Shown one piece after another: positions 18,871-27,765 of a DNA stretch of 64,000 nucleotides. How positions within the stretch are numbered: the stretch's first letter is position 1; every line of letters begins with the position of its first letter. Made by a program: the position numbers and the translations under genes. Where the stretch lies: the NCBI RefSeq assembly GCF_005049105.1, contig NZ_SUKA01000004.1, positions 372,001 through 436,000 on the forward strand, written 5' to 3'. The notes beneath the pieces are model-generated. The model had not been told where the DNA came from, made no database searches, and was given only the letters and a program-made list of their open reading frames with translations. This stretch comes from Sphingobacterium alkalisoli. Lineage in GTDB: Bacteria; Bacteroidota; Bacteroidia; Sphingobacteriales; Sphingobacteriaceae.

Positions 18871-19971
18871 ATGAAGAAACTCAATTTAATAGTTCTACTG
18901 TTATTAACTCTTACTTTTAGTTCGTGCAAACTTGGACGTTATATCGTCTATAACTTTGCAGATATTAATGATCACAAAAAATTCCCTGCCCGTACAATCA
19001 CTCATGGCGACACTAGCTTTCATTTTGCTGTTGCAGCAGAAGGACACTACCCGAAAAAAATAGAATACAAAGCACAAAGCCACGATTTGGATACGTTTCT
19101 AGCGGATCATGAATCTGTTGCCTTTATGATTATTCACAACGATAGCATCAAATACGAGAATTATTTCAGGGGCTACGACCAGTCGTCTGTTGTACCCTCC
19201 TTTTCGATGGCGAAGTCAGTGACTTCCATATTAATCGGCTGTGCCTTAGAAGATGGTTTGATCGGGTCTGTCGACGAACCTATCACCAAATATATTCCTG
19301 AACTCTCCAAAAACGGATTCGATAAGGTCAGCATCGAGCACCTGCTGCAAATGACTTCCGGACTGGACTTTAATGAAGGGTATTACAATCCGTTTGGAGA
19401 GGTAGCTACCTTTTACTATGGTATTAACTTGCGCAAAGCGATTAAAAAGCTAAAATTAAAAGATACACCCGGCAATAAATTTGAGTACGTCAGTGGCAAC
19501 TCGCAGTTACTTGGATTGGTATTGGAACGTGCACTTGCCAATAAAACAATTAGCCAGTATTTAGAAGAAAAAATCTGGCGTCCATTGGGGATGGAATATG
19601 ATACAAGCTGGAGTCTCGACCGAAAGAAAAATGGTCTTGAGAAAACATTCTGTTGCATCAATGCTGTTGCCCGCGATTATGCAAAAATAGGCCGTCTGTA
19701 TCTCCACGAAGGCAACTGGAATGGTAAGCAGCTCGTTCCGGCCGATTGGGTAAAGACCTCTACAAAAATAGATACAGTAGCTGGTAGTGCCTCTTATTAC
19801 CAATACCAATGGTGGCTACCCTCAAAAGGTGGTGATTTCATGGCGCAGGGTATTCTTGGGCAATATATTTATGTCAACCCCGATAAAAACCTTGTAATAG
19901 TGCGTCTTGGAAGAAAAGTCGGCGATGTGAATTGGGCGAAGGTATTTACAACGATTGCAGAAAGCTATTAA
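18871..19971 (+). CDS. Serine hydrolase, beta-lactamase/PBP-like family lipoprotein
   Basis: Resembles class C beta-lactamase-fold enzymes (esterases, D-aminopeptidases, 6-aminohexanoate-dimer hydrolases). The ATG at 18871 gives a lipoprotein signal MKKLNLIVL... with lipobox TFSSC; an upstream in-frame ATG at 18853 adds six residues. The catalytic SxxK is in SMAKSVTS and the Tyr motif is YVSGNSQ. GILGQYIYVNP stands where the third KTG/HTG motif is expected. 366 residues. It is monocistronic, with an antitoxin gene downstream. No resistance function can be inferred. Confidence 0.87.
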   Translation: MKKLNLIVLLLLTLTFSSCKLGRYIVYNFADINDHKKFPARTITHGDTSFHFAVAAEGHYPKKIEYKAQSHDLDTFLADHESVAFMIIHNDSIKYENYFRGYDQSSVVPSFSMAKSVTSILIGCALEDGLIGSVDEPITKYIPELSKNGFDKVSIEHLLQMTSGLDFNEGYYNPFGEVATFYYGINLRKAIKKLKLKDTPGNKFEYVSGNSQLLGLVLERALANKTISQYLEEKIWRPLGMEYDTSWSLDRKKNGLEKTFCCINAVARDYAKIGRLYLHEGNWNGKQLVPADWVKTSTKIDTVAGSASYYQYQWWLPSKGGDFMAQGILGQYIYVNPDKNLVIVRLGRKVGDVNWAKVFTTIAESY

Positions 19972-20039
19972 CCAAAAGATATGTAGCTTGTAATTAAAGA
20001 ACATTTTAGGTGTTTTTGTTAAAACAAAAGCGAAAAGAC

Positions 20040-20246
20040 ATGAAGTTGATTTTGGATATAAAAGACGATAAGGCACCTTTCTTCATGGACGTTATAAAGA
20101 ATTTTAAATTTGTTAAAGCAGAACCTATTTCTTCAAGGAAAGCCGAGATATACAACAACGTACAACAGGCAGTCAAAGAGATGAATGATATTTCAGAAGG
20201 CAAACTTGAGGCTAGAGATGCAACTGAATTTCTAAATGAACTATAG
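20040..20246 (+). CDS. Small antitoxin-like protein of a type II toxin-antitoxin pair
   Basis: 68 residues, starting MKLILDIKDDKAPFF and ending DATEFLNEL. The start at 20040 fits the family better than the one at 20010. It resembles short Bacteroidota antitoxins that precede RelE/ParE-type toxins: a beta strand LILDI, then helices (AEIYNNVQQAVKEMND). The stop overlaps the ATG at 20236 of the downstream toxin reading frame, the usual coupled layout. Its partner is broken by two frameshifts, so the antitoxin is probably an orphan remnant. Confidence 0.65.
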   Translation: MKLILDIKDDKAPFFMDVIKNFKFVKAEPISSRKAEIYNNVQQAVKEMNDISEGKLEARDATEFLNEL

Positions 20247-20570
20247 TGTAAAAACCATACCCGCTTTTGAAAAAGAAGTTAAAAAGCTTACAAAAAAAAT
20301 ATCCATCGCTAAAAAGTGATCTTTTATCACTACTACAAAGAATTACAAACAAATCCAGAACTGGGCACCTCATTGGGTAAATCATGCTATAAAATCCGCA
20401 TGTCTATTAAAAGTAAAGGCAAAGGAAAATCAGGAGGTTCCCGAGTCATTACATGTGTCAAGTTTTTTCACTCAAACATTTATTTATTAACCATATACGA
20501 TAAAGCTGAAAAGAAAAACATCAGTGATGAAGAGCTTTCCTCTTTACTAGATGCATTGTCTTCTCCTTAA
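20236..20570 (+). pseudogene. Frameshifted RelE/ParE-type toxin
   Basis: Translation from 20236 (MNYSVKTIPAFEKEVKKLTKK) is lost at an A8 run (20292-20299). Removing one A continues as YPSLKSDLLSLL; a second one-base shift near 20335 then restores KELQTNPELGTSLGKSCYKIR, through to NISDEELSSLLDAL at 20570. The pieces together look like a RelE/ParE toxin of about 110 residues, with KIRMSIKSKGKG and the LLTIYDKAEKKNI strand near the end. Two independent one-base insertions are needed, so the toxin is probably inactive; a sequencing error at the A8 run could explain only one of them. Confidence 0.65.
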
Positions 20571-20584
20571 ATAAAAGCTTCCTA

Positions 20585-21325
20585 TCAACGCTTCCTGATA
20601 CTGCGCATGATCCGGTAATAACGGAAAAGGATCTGATCATACCATAGCGTAAAAAGCAGCAAGCCGGCGGGAATAAAAAGGGTTGATAAGGCAATATGTC
20701 GGTGACAAAATCCGCCCAATATGCCGCCTACAAAAAAGCAACTGATGATCGCTAATTTGAGTTGTATACTCTTATAAAGCTGCTTTTGTTTGATACCGGC
20801 AATGTCGCTTCCCAGCACAAGTCTCGAAAGCTCGATTCCAAGATCAGTGAACAGTCCGGTAAGATGGGTCGTGCGCACGACCGACTGCGACACCTTCGTT
20901 ACCAGTGCATTCTGCAAGCCCATCGCAAGTAGCAACATACAGGCGAGCGAAGTAGATGACAACAAGGTTCCACCGATTTTCATACTTCCCAACAAGCCAA
21001 CGGAAACCAACAGTATGATTTCTAACGAGACAGGCGCGACATATCCCGCGTGTGGATTGAATTGGGACGTCTTCTCCATGAGCAAACCGGAAAGAAAAGC
21101 TCCGAAAAGAAAACATAGTACATACAGGAGATATACCAATGCTGTAGTATAACTTCTTAAAAAAAGCTCTTCGGCAAAGAAAGCAAAATGGCCTGTTAGA
21201 TTTGTCGTCAACGTTTGAAAAGCTAGTACGCCCGTGATATTGACCATTCCTGCTACTACCGATAAAAGAGATGCTAACCTAAGGTTATGGAAAAACGTAC
21301 GTCCTTTTCCGATATGTCTGAACAT
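20585..21325 (-). CDS. DUF1275 (YoaK-like) membrane protein
   Basis: An integral membrane protein of unknown function, 246 residues with about six hydrophobic segments. Family hallmarks are SVVAGMVNITGVLAFQTLTTNLTGHFAF near the N-terminus, LAMGLQNALVTKVSQSVVRTTHLTGLFTDLGIEL in the middle, and the C-terminal FVGGILGGF. Complete and monocistronic. It is convergent with the toxin remnant. Confidence 0.88.
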   Translation of the reverse strand: MFRHIGKGRTFFHNLRLASLLSVVAGMVNITGVLAFQTLTTNLTGHFAFFAEELFLRSYTTALVYLLYVLCFLFGAFLSGLLMEKTSQFNPHAGYVAPVSLEIILLVSVGLLGSMKIGGTLLSSTSLACMLLLAMGLQNALVTKVSQSVVRTTHLTGLFTDLGIELSRLVLGSDIAGIKQKQLYKSIQLKLAIISCFFVGGILGGFCHRHIALSTLFIPAGLLLFTLWYDQILFRYYRIMRSIRKR

Positions 21326-21413
21326 GATTAAATATACATGGTAAAAAACGATAACCTAAAGATAGCCAATAATTATAATACACAGTCACAATTGATAAAA
21401 GAGTATTTAATAA

Positions 21414-21444
21414 AAAGGGGCTACTCTCATCGAATAGCCCCTTT
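21414..21444 (-). terminator. Terminator of the DUF4374 gene
   Basis: AAAGGGGCTA (21414-21423) pairs with TAGCCCCTTT (21435-21444) around an 11-nt loop. On the minus strand the stem is followed by a T-rich tract, 20 nt after the stop codon. Confidence 0.7.
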
Positions 21445-21464
21445 AAAGAATTATTCGTAATCCA

Positions 21465-22676
21465 TTAGTCCAGACGACTGATTGCGGTGATCACACCTCC
21501 TTCTACTTTTAGTCCTTGTGTCGCAGTAGCTGTTTCTACATTTATATGGTATACGCTGCTAGTACCGTTGCTCACGGTAATACCTACATAAGCGTTTTTA
21601 CCATCCTTAGGTGTATAATTATTATCAGATATGGAGGTGATATCACCCAACGCAGGAAGCCCTGTAATCCAGGTTACTTTCTGACTGTATAAATCCACAA
21701 CGGCAAGACGCGTTCCTGCCCCCCATTGAGATTTGTCAGCTTTTGCAATAAAAAAGCCGAGTGCTTTACCATTTCCTATATACTGCCAGTTGGTAATACT
21801 ATGTCCTTCTGCCGCTGTTTCCACATTAAAATAATAATCATCAAATTCGGTTGTACCTTTTTTTATGCGAGTCACAGCAGAGGGCTTCGTCGAACTCAAC
21901 TGTTTGTTTGTAAACGCCAATGATGGAGAAAAGGCGTACACGTCTCCCGTCTCGTCAATAGCAAGACCGTCGACGAAGTAACGTCCGATAAAGCTCGTTC
22001 TATCATCTTTTATCACTTTTTCCAATGTCATATCCGGATAGGAATATACGGCGATCCATGCCTCATTCGGGTAATCCGTTCCCCAGTCGCTATCTTTAAT
22101 ACAGAAGAATGGGGCAAAAACTTTATCCCCTACTTGCCGTATCCATGAAAATTGTGCCCATTCACCATTGCCCGTTACGGTCTTTGTATTGATTTCCCCT
22201 TGTCCTACAATAAGCATTTGATCGGCATCAACTCTGTACCAACGAGACATTTCGGTCTTTAAGTCACGCGCCATTTTTATCATTAAAATATCGTTATTTA
22301 CGGGTGTGAAAGCCTGCACCGTCTCCGTTTGGAAGTTAGTCAATTTGTTAAGTGATCCGTTCATTAAGTTATAAGCCGTTACAGCTCCAGGGTTACCCTG
22401 ACCGTACAACATACTGAAAAATTTATTTTTATGCGTTACGTAGTAGCGATAGGTACCATCTTGTTCAAGACCATTTCCCTCCGTAGAGATGGTTCCGCTT
22501 TCAAGACTTGGCGCATTCAATAAGTAATCGGCTACCCCTTCGGCAGCTACAGGAGTGACAGCGAGAACGAAATTACCTTTTGTCTTTCCTGGACTTTCAC
22601 TATTGTCTTTATCACAAGAGTTCAGAATTAATGCTAAGCAGCTCAAGGCTATACTTATGTACTTAAGATTTGTCAT
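21465..22676 (-). CDS. DUF4374 domain-containing lipoprotein (siderophore-receptor partner)
   Basis: 403 residues with a lipoprotein signal (LALILNSCDKD). The body is DUF4374, a predicted beta-propeller; typical stretches are GDVYAFSPSLAF, WIAVYSYPDMTLEKVIKD and KVTWITGLP. The gene lies 33 nt after a TonB-dependent receptor on the same strand, the standard place for this family. It is thought to be a surface-exposed accessory of xenosiderophore or iron uptake. Its exact ligand is not known. Confidence 0.88.
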   Translation of the reverse strand: MTNLKYISIALSCLALILNSCDKDNSESPGKTKGNFVLAVTPVAAEGVADYLLNAPSLESGTISTEGNGLEQDGTYRYYVTHKNKFFSMLYGQGNPGAVTAYNLMNGSLNKLTNFQTETVQAFTPVNNDILMIKMARDLKTEMSRWYRVDADQMLIVGQGEINTKTVTGNGEWAQFSWIRQVGDKVFAPFFCIKDSDWGTDYPNEAWIAVYSYPDMTLEKVIKDDRTSFIGRYFVDGLAIDETGDVYAFSPSLAFTNKQLSSTKPSAVTRIKKGTTEFDDYYFNVETAAEGHSITNWQYIGNGKALGFFIAKADKSQWGAGTRLAVVDLYSQKVTWITGLPALGDITSISDNNYTPKDGKNAYVGITVSNGTSSVYHINVETATATQGLKVEGGVITAISRLD

Positions 22677-22709
22677 CCTTTTTAATTTTAAATGTTAGAA
22701 AATGTTATG

Positions 22710-25082
22710 TTATGATTTATTGATAAAGTAACGTACTTTGAAAAAGAAGCCTCGACTTGGTTTCTGTAGACTGAAGTTGTCATATAAATTAGCATCTGTC
22801 AAGTTTTTACACTCCAATGCAAAATTATATCTGCCATTTTTTATACCATAGGTAATGTTTGCATCGTGGGCGAGCTGTTCGGGAACATGGTATTTTCCAT
22901 CACTTCCACCACGACTTGGCCAGTACAAGTAAAACTGATGAACGTATAACAAATTATATCCCAGACTCAATGTATTTCCCTTTCCGCCTAAATCCTTAAT
23001 AAAAAATGAAGCGTCAGCATTTCCAAAAGCATACGGCAAGTTGGGTATGCGATCATGATACACCGGACTAATTCCTGTGTAATTAAGCTCATATTTCTGT
23101 TCGTTACGTACATTCTGATAGGTGAAATTGGCTCCCGCAGTGAAGAGATCTTTAAAAGAATACCTCAGCTCGGCATCACCTCCAATGTTAGAGACACCGT
23201 CAAGATTACTCAAGACATACCTACTTTGATTGTTATTGAGCGTCCAGTATATGTAGTCTGTCGCATATCGATAGATCATATTTCCGGACAGAGACAGTAG
23301 ATGATCTTTATTTATTGAGAACGTATACTGTGCACCAATATTCACATTATCGCTGCTCTCTGGTTTTAAATCAAAATTTCCTTCTAAATTTTCAACGTCA
23401 CCAAACAATTCATTGCTCTCTGGCAAACGAGCGCTTTTTTCATACGAAGCCTTCAATTGGAGATTCGGATTAATAAAATAGCTGGTGGCAAATCCATATC
23501 CAAATTTACTTATAGTCTTCTCAATAGTACGATAACCGTTATTCGGCTCAGTGTCCGACGTGACTACGCCAGAGGTGGCATGCTGCATAAAGTGTTTACC
23601 AAAGATCGATACGCTGATCTTTTCATCTAATTCGTACCGATATCCAATTCCAAGAACATTTTTGTTTCTTTTTCTAGGGATTTTGTTATTGATATCGTTA
23701 GGCTTCAATTTATCTTCTCCTTTTCTATTGAAGGTATTAAATACATTATTGAGGGTCAATTCTTGTCCTGCGCTGAGGTGGTAATTGGCAGTCGCACTGG
23801 CTAACCCATTGTTATTATTATATTCGTAAAGGCTTCGTGAGCTTTCACCGCCGGGGCCGGAGTAAAGAATGGAATCGCCAAACCAATCAAATCGGGCGAA
23901 AACGGTATCAATATTCCGTTCCTTACCGAAATTATAATTTCCCGTAACCGCCAGATCGAGCCCTTTAGTGAATACATTGTTCTTTTTATAGTTTATTGAG
24001 GGCATTAACAGATTTCCTCTGCGGTGGCGTGCACCAAAAACCGAAACCATTCGCGCACCTGTTTGAATTTCCTTATAATTTCCACCCACAGTTAATCCAA
24101 CAAGCAACTGATCAGCATATGCTTTATTCATCACACCGACTTTCGCTACTACCGTTTCGTTATGATATTGATCGTGGAAACGTTTTAATTTTGTATTTGG
24201 AGAGTATGCTCCCGTTTTAATGTCAGAAGCATCTACAGTGATTGTATAATTGTTATCGGAATAATTCTGAAAAGCACTTAACTGAAAAGTCAAGCCTGAA
24301 CTCGAGGTCAGTCCAGCATTTATGACACTTCTGTGCGTGTTAAACGACCCATATGAATAGGATACATCCAAATAATTTTGTGCTTTAACTCCTGTCACAA
24401 TATTAACGGCTCCTCCCAGCGCATCAGAACCTAACCAAATGGGCACTACGCCTTTATAGACTTCCACGCGCTCAGCAAAATTTATCGGAATATTATTAAT
24501 TTGAAAAGATGATCCGAGATCGTCAATAGGAACACCATCCAAAAAAAAGCGGACACGATTTCCTGAGAATCCATTCAATGAGAAATTAAAGTTTGAACCC
24601 ACCCCCCCACTTTCTCTTACTCGGACCCCCGATACACGATCTAAAGCATGCGAGAGATCAAGCGTTGTATTATATAATGATTTAGCATCAATCGAGGTAA
24701 CATTGTACGCCTGCCGATTTACTTCTTGGCTTTCTGTGCGGCCTATTACATTAACTTCCTCCAGTTGTTTTTCATCTTTTTCGAGGTGGAAAATGACGGG
24801 CGAACTATTACTGTTTGTTAAGTCGACCTTTTGTTTTAATGTTTTTGCGCCTATCGCACTAATTTCCACGTGTATGGTCGATCCTGGAACGGCCATAAAT
24901 ATAAAGCTGCCATCTTGTTTACTATGCATCACCTGATTTTTCAAGCGGATTGTCGCCGAAGGCACGGGTTGTCCGTTAGATAGAATACGCGCGGTAAAAG
25001 TCTGGGTAATTTGCTGTGCTGAGGTATAAACTCCACTTAACAACAGGCAAACCATAAGAATAATTTTATTATGTTGATTCAT
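22710..25082 (-). CDS. TonB-dependent siderophore/iron receptor
   Basis: An outer-membrane ligand-gated channel powered by TonB, 790 residues. It starts with a signal peptide ending TSAQ, then a carboxypeptidase-regulatory-like domain (about 25-105: FTARILSNGQPVPSATIRL, IFMAVPGST). The plug follows (EEVNVIGRTESQEVNRQAYNVTSIDAK, about 108-225, ending GGAVNIVTG), then the 22-strand barrel ending KVRYFINKS. It is upstream of DUF4374 and downstream of PepSY-DUF3649-DUF3325, a siderophore module. A palindromic box lies 19-32 nt before the start. A truncated copy of its first 60 codons is present at 27451-27639. Confidence 0.93.
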   Translation of the reverse strand: MNQHNKIILMVCLLLSGVYTSAQQITQTFTARILSNGQPVPSATIRLKNQVMHSKQDGSFIFMAVPGSTIHVEISAIGAKTLKQKVDLTNSNSSPVIFHLEKDEKQLEEVNVIGRTESQEVNRQAYNVTSIDAKSLYNTTLDLSHALDRVSGVRVRESGGVGSNFNFSLNGFSGNRVRFFLDGVPIDDLGSSFQINNIPINFAERVEVYKGVVPIWLGSDALGGAVNIVTGVKAQNYLDVSYSYGSFNTHRSVINAGLTSSSGLTFQLSAFQNYSDNNYTITVDASDIKTGAYSPNTKLKRFHDQYHNETVVAKVGVMNKAYADQLLVGLTVGGNYKEIQTGARMVSVFGARHRRGNLLMPSINYKKNNVFTKGLDLAVTGNYNFGKERNIDTVFARFDWFGDSILYSGPGGESSRSLYEYNNNNGLASATANYHLSAGQELTLNNVFNTFNRKGEDKLKPNDINNKIPRKRNKNVLGIGYRYELDEKISVSIFGKHFMQHATSGVVTSDTEPNNGYRTIEKTISKFGYGFATSYFINPNLQLKASYEKSARLPESNELFGDVENLEGNFDLKPESSDNVNIGAQYTFSINKDHLLSLSGNMIYRYATDYIYWTLNNNQSRYVLSNLDGVSNIGGDAELRYSFKDLFTAGANFTYQNVRNEQKYELNYTGISPVYHDRIPNLPYAFGNADASFFIKDLGGKGNTLSLGYNLLYVHQFYLYWPSRGGSDGKYHVPEQLAHDANITYGIKNGRYNFALECKNLTDANLYDNFSLQKPSRGFFFKVRYFINKS

Positions 25083-25100
25083 TTATTTAATTGTAACACA

Positions 25101-25114
25101 TTAGACTATCTAAA
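25101..25114. promoter_or_regulatory. Palindromic iron-box candidate upstream of the TonB receptor
   Basis: TTAGACTATCTAAA contains the inverted pair TTAGA/TCTAA. The TTAGACT half is shared with boxes upstream of the DUF4198 and second receptor genes. It is a candidate Fur-type operator, inferred from position and shared motif. Confidence 0.45.
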
Positions 25115-25148
25115 CACCATAATCGAATTGCCGTTCAATATTATAGTG
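25115..25148 (-). terminator. Stem-loop after the PepSY gene, copy of the 27.7 kb element
   Basis: CACCATAAT (25115-25123) pairs with ATTATAGTG (25140-25148), with one wobble. The loop includes GAATTGCCGTTCA, identical to the loop of the stem-loop at 27719-27753. It is placed to terminate the PepSY operon. Confidence 0.45.
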
Positions 25149-25198
25149 CAGTTTTGTTTACTATTCAACTAAAAACTTACTGTCGTTAGCATACACGG

Positions 25199-26830
25199 TT
25201 ATTCCTTTAATATTTTAAAAGATTTCGCTTGTTTCCTTACCTTGAGATAGGCATAAGCACATATCACCGCAATAACCAAGAATAAAGCATCTATAAAAAA
25301 GATATCAAGCGCACCAGTGTGTAGCGTGCTCCACATCCATAGCCCGCTAGCAAAGCCATTAGCAAGGGGTACACCCGAACATAAGATCGCCGAAAACAAT
25401 AGTGTTTGTCTATTTATTGCCGGAAGGTTTCGCCAGGCAATGAAATAAGCCGAGAAGACTAGCCAGCTATAGAAGTACACGCTATAGATAACAGATTGGT
25501 TGATCTGCGGCAGCACCTTTAGCATAATAAATGTAAAAGCGGTCACGGGCAACATGGCTAAACAGATGGACAAGAAAACATTCGACGCCCAGAAGTTAAA
25601 CTTACGCTTATACGCCGGCACATTTTTCTTATCCCTCGCCACCAACCAAATCATAATCCCGGAGATAATGACCACGCATCCCACTAATCCTAAGATAAAG
25701 AAGATAACTCGAAGCGGCTTTCCGCCAAAATCACCGAAATGCAAATGGTAGATCAAACTCTTCACCCCATCGATATAATTGGCATCCGTATTCGGCGATT
25801 TGAGCTGCAATACCTTACCGGAAGCTACATTTATCTGCACCAAACCAGATCCAGAGAAATTGGCTTTAGGCAACGGCTTGGCCTCTAGACTTATCTGCAT
25901 ACTAGCATCTTGATAGTTGCGTATGTGAATGCCCGAAATCTTACTATCAGTCCACTCCTTTTCCCACTTATCTACAAATGCATTCAGATCAAAAGAAGCG
26001 TCCATAGGTTGGTAGGTATAGTCGACCTTCGTGCTTCGATTATACTGCAGGTCTTCGTAGAGCTGTTCCTGCTTCCCTTCATATAGTAACTTGCTAAAAG
26101 GCGAAATCAGTACAAAGTTGACGATCAATATGACCCCAGTAATAGCGAAGAGCAGCTGAAATGGAAATCCAATCACACCCAATACCGTGTGCATATCCGT
26201 CCATACTGTCTTCCATTTGCTCCAGGGTCGGAAAAGAAAGAAATTGCTTTTAATCTTATCCCAATGCAGCAACAGTCCGGTAATCAGTGCAAAAAGAAAA
26301 AGAAAAGAGACTACTCCCGCTAGCAAATAACCAAAAGGAGTGCCCAAACGAATCGGTACTTGATTCAATTGCGCCAGAAAGTGAAGACGGTAGAGAAATT
26401 CGCCCATATCATAGCTTTCGGCATACGAACCCGTACTCTTATCGGCAAAGAAATAGGTAAAGTAAGCAGAATCCTCATCTCTACCACGGCCTCTTCCCCT
26501 CCTTTGTCCTGCTTCCTTGGGTTTCGGTTTAGAAACCGTTGTGTCTTGCGAGGTGCTCATGTTCACATAAGTACCGTGTCCTTGACGGAGTAGGTAAAAA
26601 TCAAAATTACGTCCAAGCAGATTATGCTTTTGAGAAAGCGAATCCAAGATGTAATTGTAATCAGGCTTAATCTTTTCGGCCACGACAGATTTACCTTTTT
26701 GCCATGCCGAAATATCATCCTTAAAAAAGGAAAAGGATCCTGCAAAGAAAATAACATAAAGAATAGCAGCAATAATAATCCCGCTGATCGTATGCGTATG
26801 AAAATAGATATTATACTTTCTCTGATCCAT
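25199..26830 (-). CDS. PepSY-associated transmembrane protein (siderophore-linked reductase family)
   Basis: 543 residues with a first membrane helix at about 13-33, a long periplasmic PepSY-like portion, then helices near 165-190, 215-245, 385-410, 430-455 and the C-terminus. FGYLLAGVVSFLFLFALITGLLLHW, DMHTVLGVIGFPFQLLFAITG and LIYHLHFGDFGGKPLR carry the conserved His residues of the family. Members sit beside siderophore receptors, and some reduce ferric siderophores in the periplasm. A Gly/Arg-rich insert (QRRGRGRGRDED) lies near residue 113. It starts 2 nt after the DUF3649 gene, so translation is likely coupled. Confidence 0.88.
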   Translation of the reverse strand: MDQRKYNIYFHTHTISGIIIAAILYVIFFAGSFSFFKDDISAWQKGKSVVAEKIKPDYNYILDSLSQKHNLLGRNFDFYLLRQGHGTYVNMSTSQDTTVSKPKPKEAGQRRGRGRGRDEDSAYFTYFFADKSTGSYAESYDMGEFLYRLHFLAQLNQVPIRLGTPFGYLLAGVVSFLFLFALITGLLLHWDKIKSNFFLFRPWSKWKTVWTDMHTVLGVIGFPFQLLFAITGVILIVNFVLISPFSKLLYEGKQEQLYEDLQYNRSTKVDYTYQPMDASFDLNAFVDKWEKEWTDSKISGIHIRNYQDASMQISLEAKPLPKANFSGSGLVQINVASGKVLQLKSPNTDANYIDGVKSLIYHLHFGDFGGKPLRVIFFILGLVGCVVIISGIMIWLVARDKKNVPAYKRKFNFWASNVFLSICLAMLPVTAFTFIMLKVLPQINQSVIYSVYFYSWLVFSAYFIAWRNLPAINRQTLLFSAILCSGVPLANGFASGLWMWSTLHTGALDIFFIDALFLVIAVICAYAYLKVRKQAKSFKILKE

Positions 26831-26832
26831 GA

Positions 26833-27120
26833 TTAAATTAGGTGTTCAAAAAAATAAGGGAGCACAAAAAGGACAGTCAGCGCGATATAGCTAAGCCATA
26901 CTCGCCATACATTCCGTGCTAGAAAAGCTACGAGCAACAAAATTGCCCATAATAGATAACCCGTAAAAAAAGAAGTAGCAATTACTTCCTGCTTCGGTAA
27001 AAATGCCGACAGAAATAGATGAAAGCTAAGCATAACGGTGTAACCGCCTACTGTTCCGGCGAGAATCTTACTTAGGCGTAACCAGGGTGATTTAGTTAAA
27101 TATTTTTTATTGGCTGGCAT
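26833..27120 (-). CDS. DUF3649 small membrane protein
   Basis: 95 residues beginning MPANKKYLTKSPW. The frame is open farther upstream, but the ATG at 27120 fits the family and leaves 5 nt after the DUF3325 stop. There are three hydrophobic helices; KILAGTVGGYTVMLSFHLFLSAFLP and FLARNVWRVWLSYI match DUF3649, an inner-membrane protein found between receptor and PepSY genes in siderophore operons. It is probably part of an iron-releasing complex with PepSY and DUF3325; no mechanism is known. Confidence 0.75.
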   Translation of the reverse strand: MPANKKYLTKSPWLRLSKILAGTVGGYTVMLSFHLFLSAFLPKQEVIATSFFTGYLLWAILLLVAFLARNVWRVWLSYIALTVLFVLPYFFEHLI

Positions 27121-27125
27121 GGCGG

Positions 27126-27458
27126 TTAGCGAATTAAATATTCCATCAAAAAACAAACGAGATAAGTACCTATAACCCAAGGCGGCCTCACGTATCGAAA
27201 AGGAAAGAACAACACAATTAGACTCCCCATACACATCAATACAACTACCGCAGCAAACAAACCGCTCCCGAGTCCTAACTGATAAACGCTCAAGGAAGCA
27301 GCCATCACCATGAGAAAGGAAGAGATATATTTAGATCGTACAGATTCTTTCGCAAGACGTTGAAGTAGCTCCGGCTTGTCCCGCCAGATAATGCGTTTAG
27401 ACGTGTTCATCCAAAGAATGAACGCGGCAAAAAACAAAAGACAGATTGTGCTAAACAT
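27126..27458 (-). CDS. DUF3325-like small membrane protein
   Basis: 110 residues starting MFSTICLLFFAAFILWMN. Three or four membrane helices and the FFPFRYVRP ending resemble DUF3325, the usual third member of the DUF3649-PepSY-DUF3325 set. The start overlaps by 8 nt the last codons of a truncated TonB-receptor leader ORF (27451-27639), so its translation may be coupled to that remnant. The open frame continues upstream to 27584, but only antisense to nothing recognisable. Confidence 0.65.
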   Translation of the reverse strand: MFSTICLLFFAAFILWMNTSKRIIWRDKPELLQRLAKESVRSKYISSFLMVMAASLSVYQLGLGSGLFAAVVVLMCMGSLIVLFFPFRYVRPPWVIGTYLVCFLMEYLIR

Positions 27459-27639
27459 ATTCAATGTACATTTGATTACAATGAAGAACCTGTTCATCGA
27501 TTTGGATGTTCGCGTTAGGAACAGGTTGACCGCCCGACAGGACCTGTCCTCGGACAATACGGGTCGTTTGCTGTGCTCCGGCATAAAATACGCCTAGCAA
27601 CAAGCAAATAATAACAATAATTTTATTACTTTGCCTCAT
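27451..27639 (-). pseudogene. Truncated TonB-receptor 5' end (signal peptide and start of the CarboxypepD-like domain)
   Basis: A 62-codon ORF clearly paralogous to the start of the receptor at 22710-25082: MRQSNKIIVIICLLLGV against MNQHNKIILMVCLLLSG, then AQQTT, GQPVPNANI against GQPVPSATI, and QVLHCNQ against QVMHSKQ. Homology stops near codon 57 and the frame ends over the DUF3325 start codon. The upstream bases GTGTTACcATTAAA and the stem-loop further up are also shared. It is the scar of a receptor duplication and deletion; it could still act as a translated leader for the DUF3325 operon. Confidence 0.75.
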
Positions 27640-27718
27640 CTTTTAATGGTAACACTTAGAAGGTAACTACGCGCTTAACGTAGTGAAAAAGGTTGTCTAA
27701 TTTCCGTTAGATTACTAA

Positions 27719-27753
27719 GGCGCCATACTTGAATTGCCGTTCATTATGGCGCC
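27719..27753 (-). terminator. Terminator after the DUF4198 gene
   Basis: GGCGCCATA (27719-27727) pairs perfectly with TATGGCGCC (27745-27753). The loop carries GAATTGCCGTTCA, as in the element at 25115-25148. TTAGATTACTAA at 27707-27718, next to it, resembles the iron-box half-sites. Confidence 0.65.
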
Positions 27754-27765
27754 GTTTTTCATCCC

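Noticed and set aside
26833..27234. Longer start for the DUF3649 gene
   Set aside because: The extra 38 codons overlap DUF3325 in another frame and do not resemble the family; the ATG at 27120 gives normal spacing.
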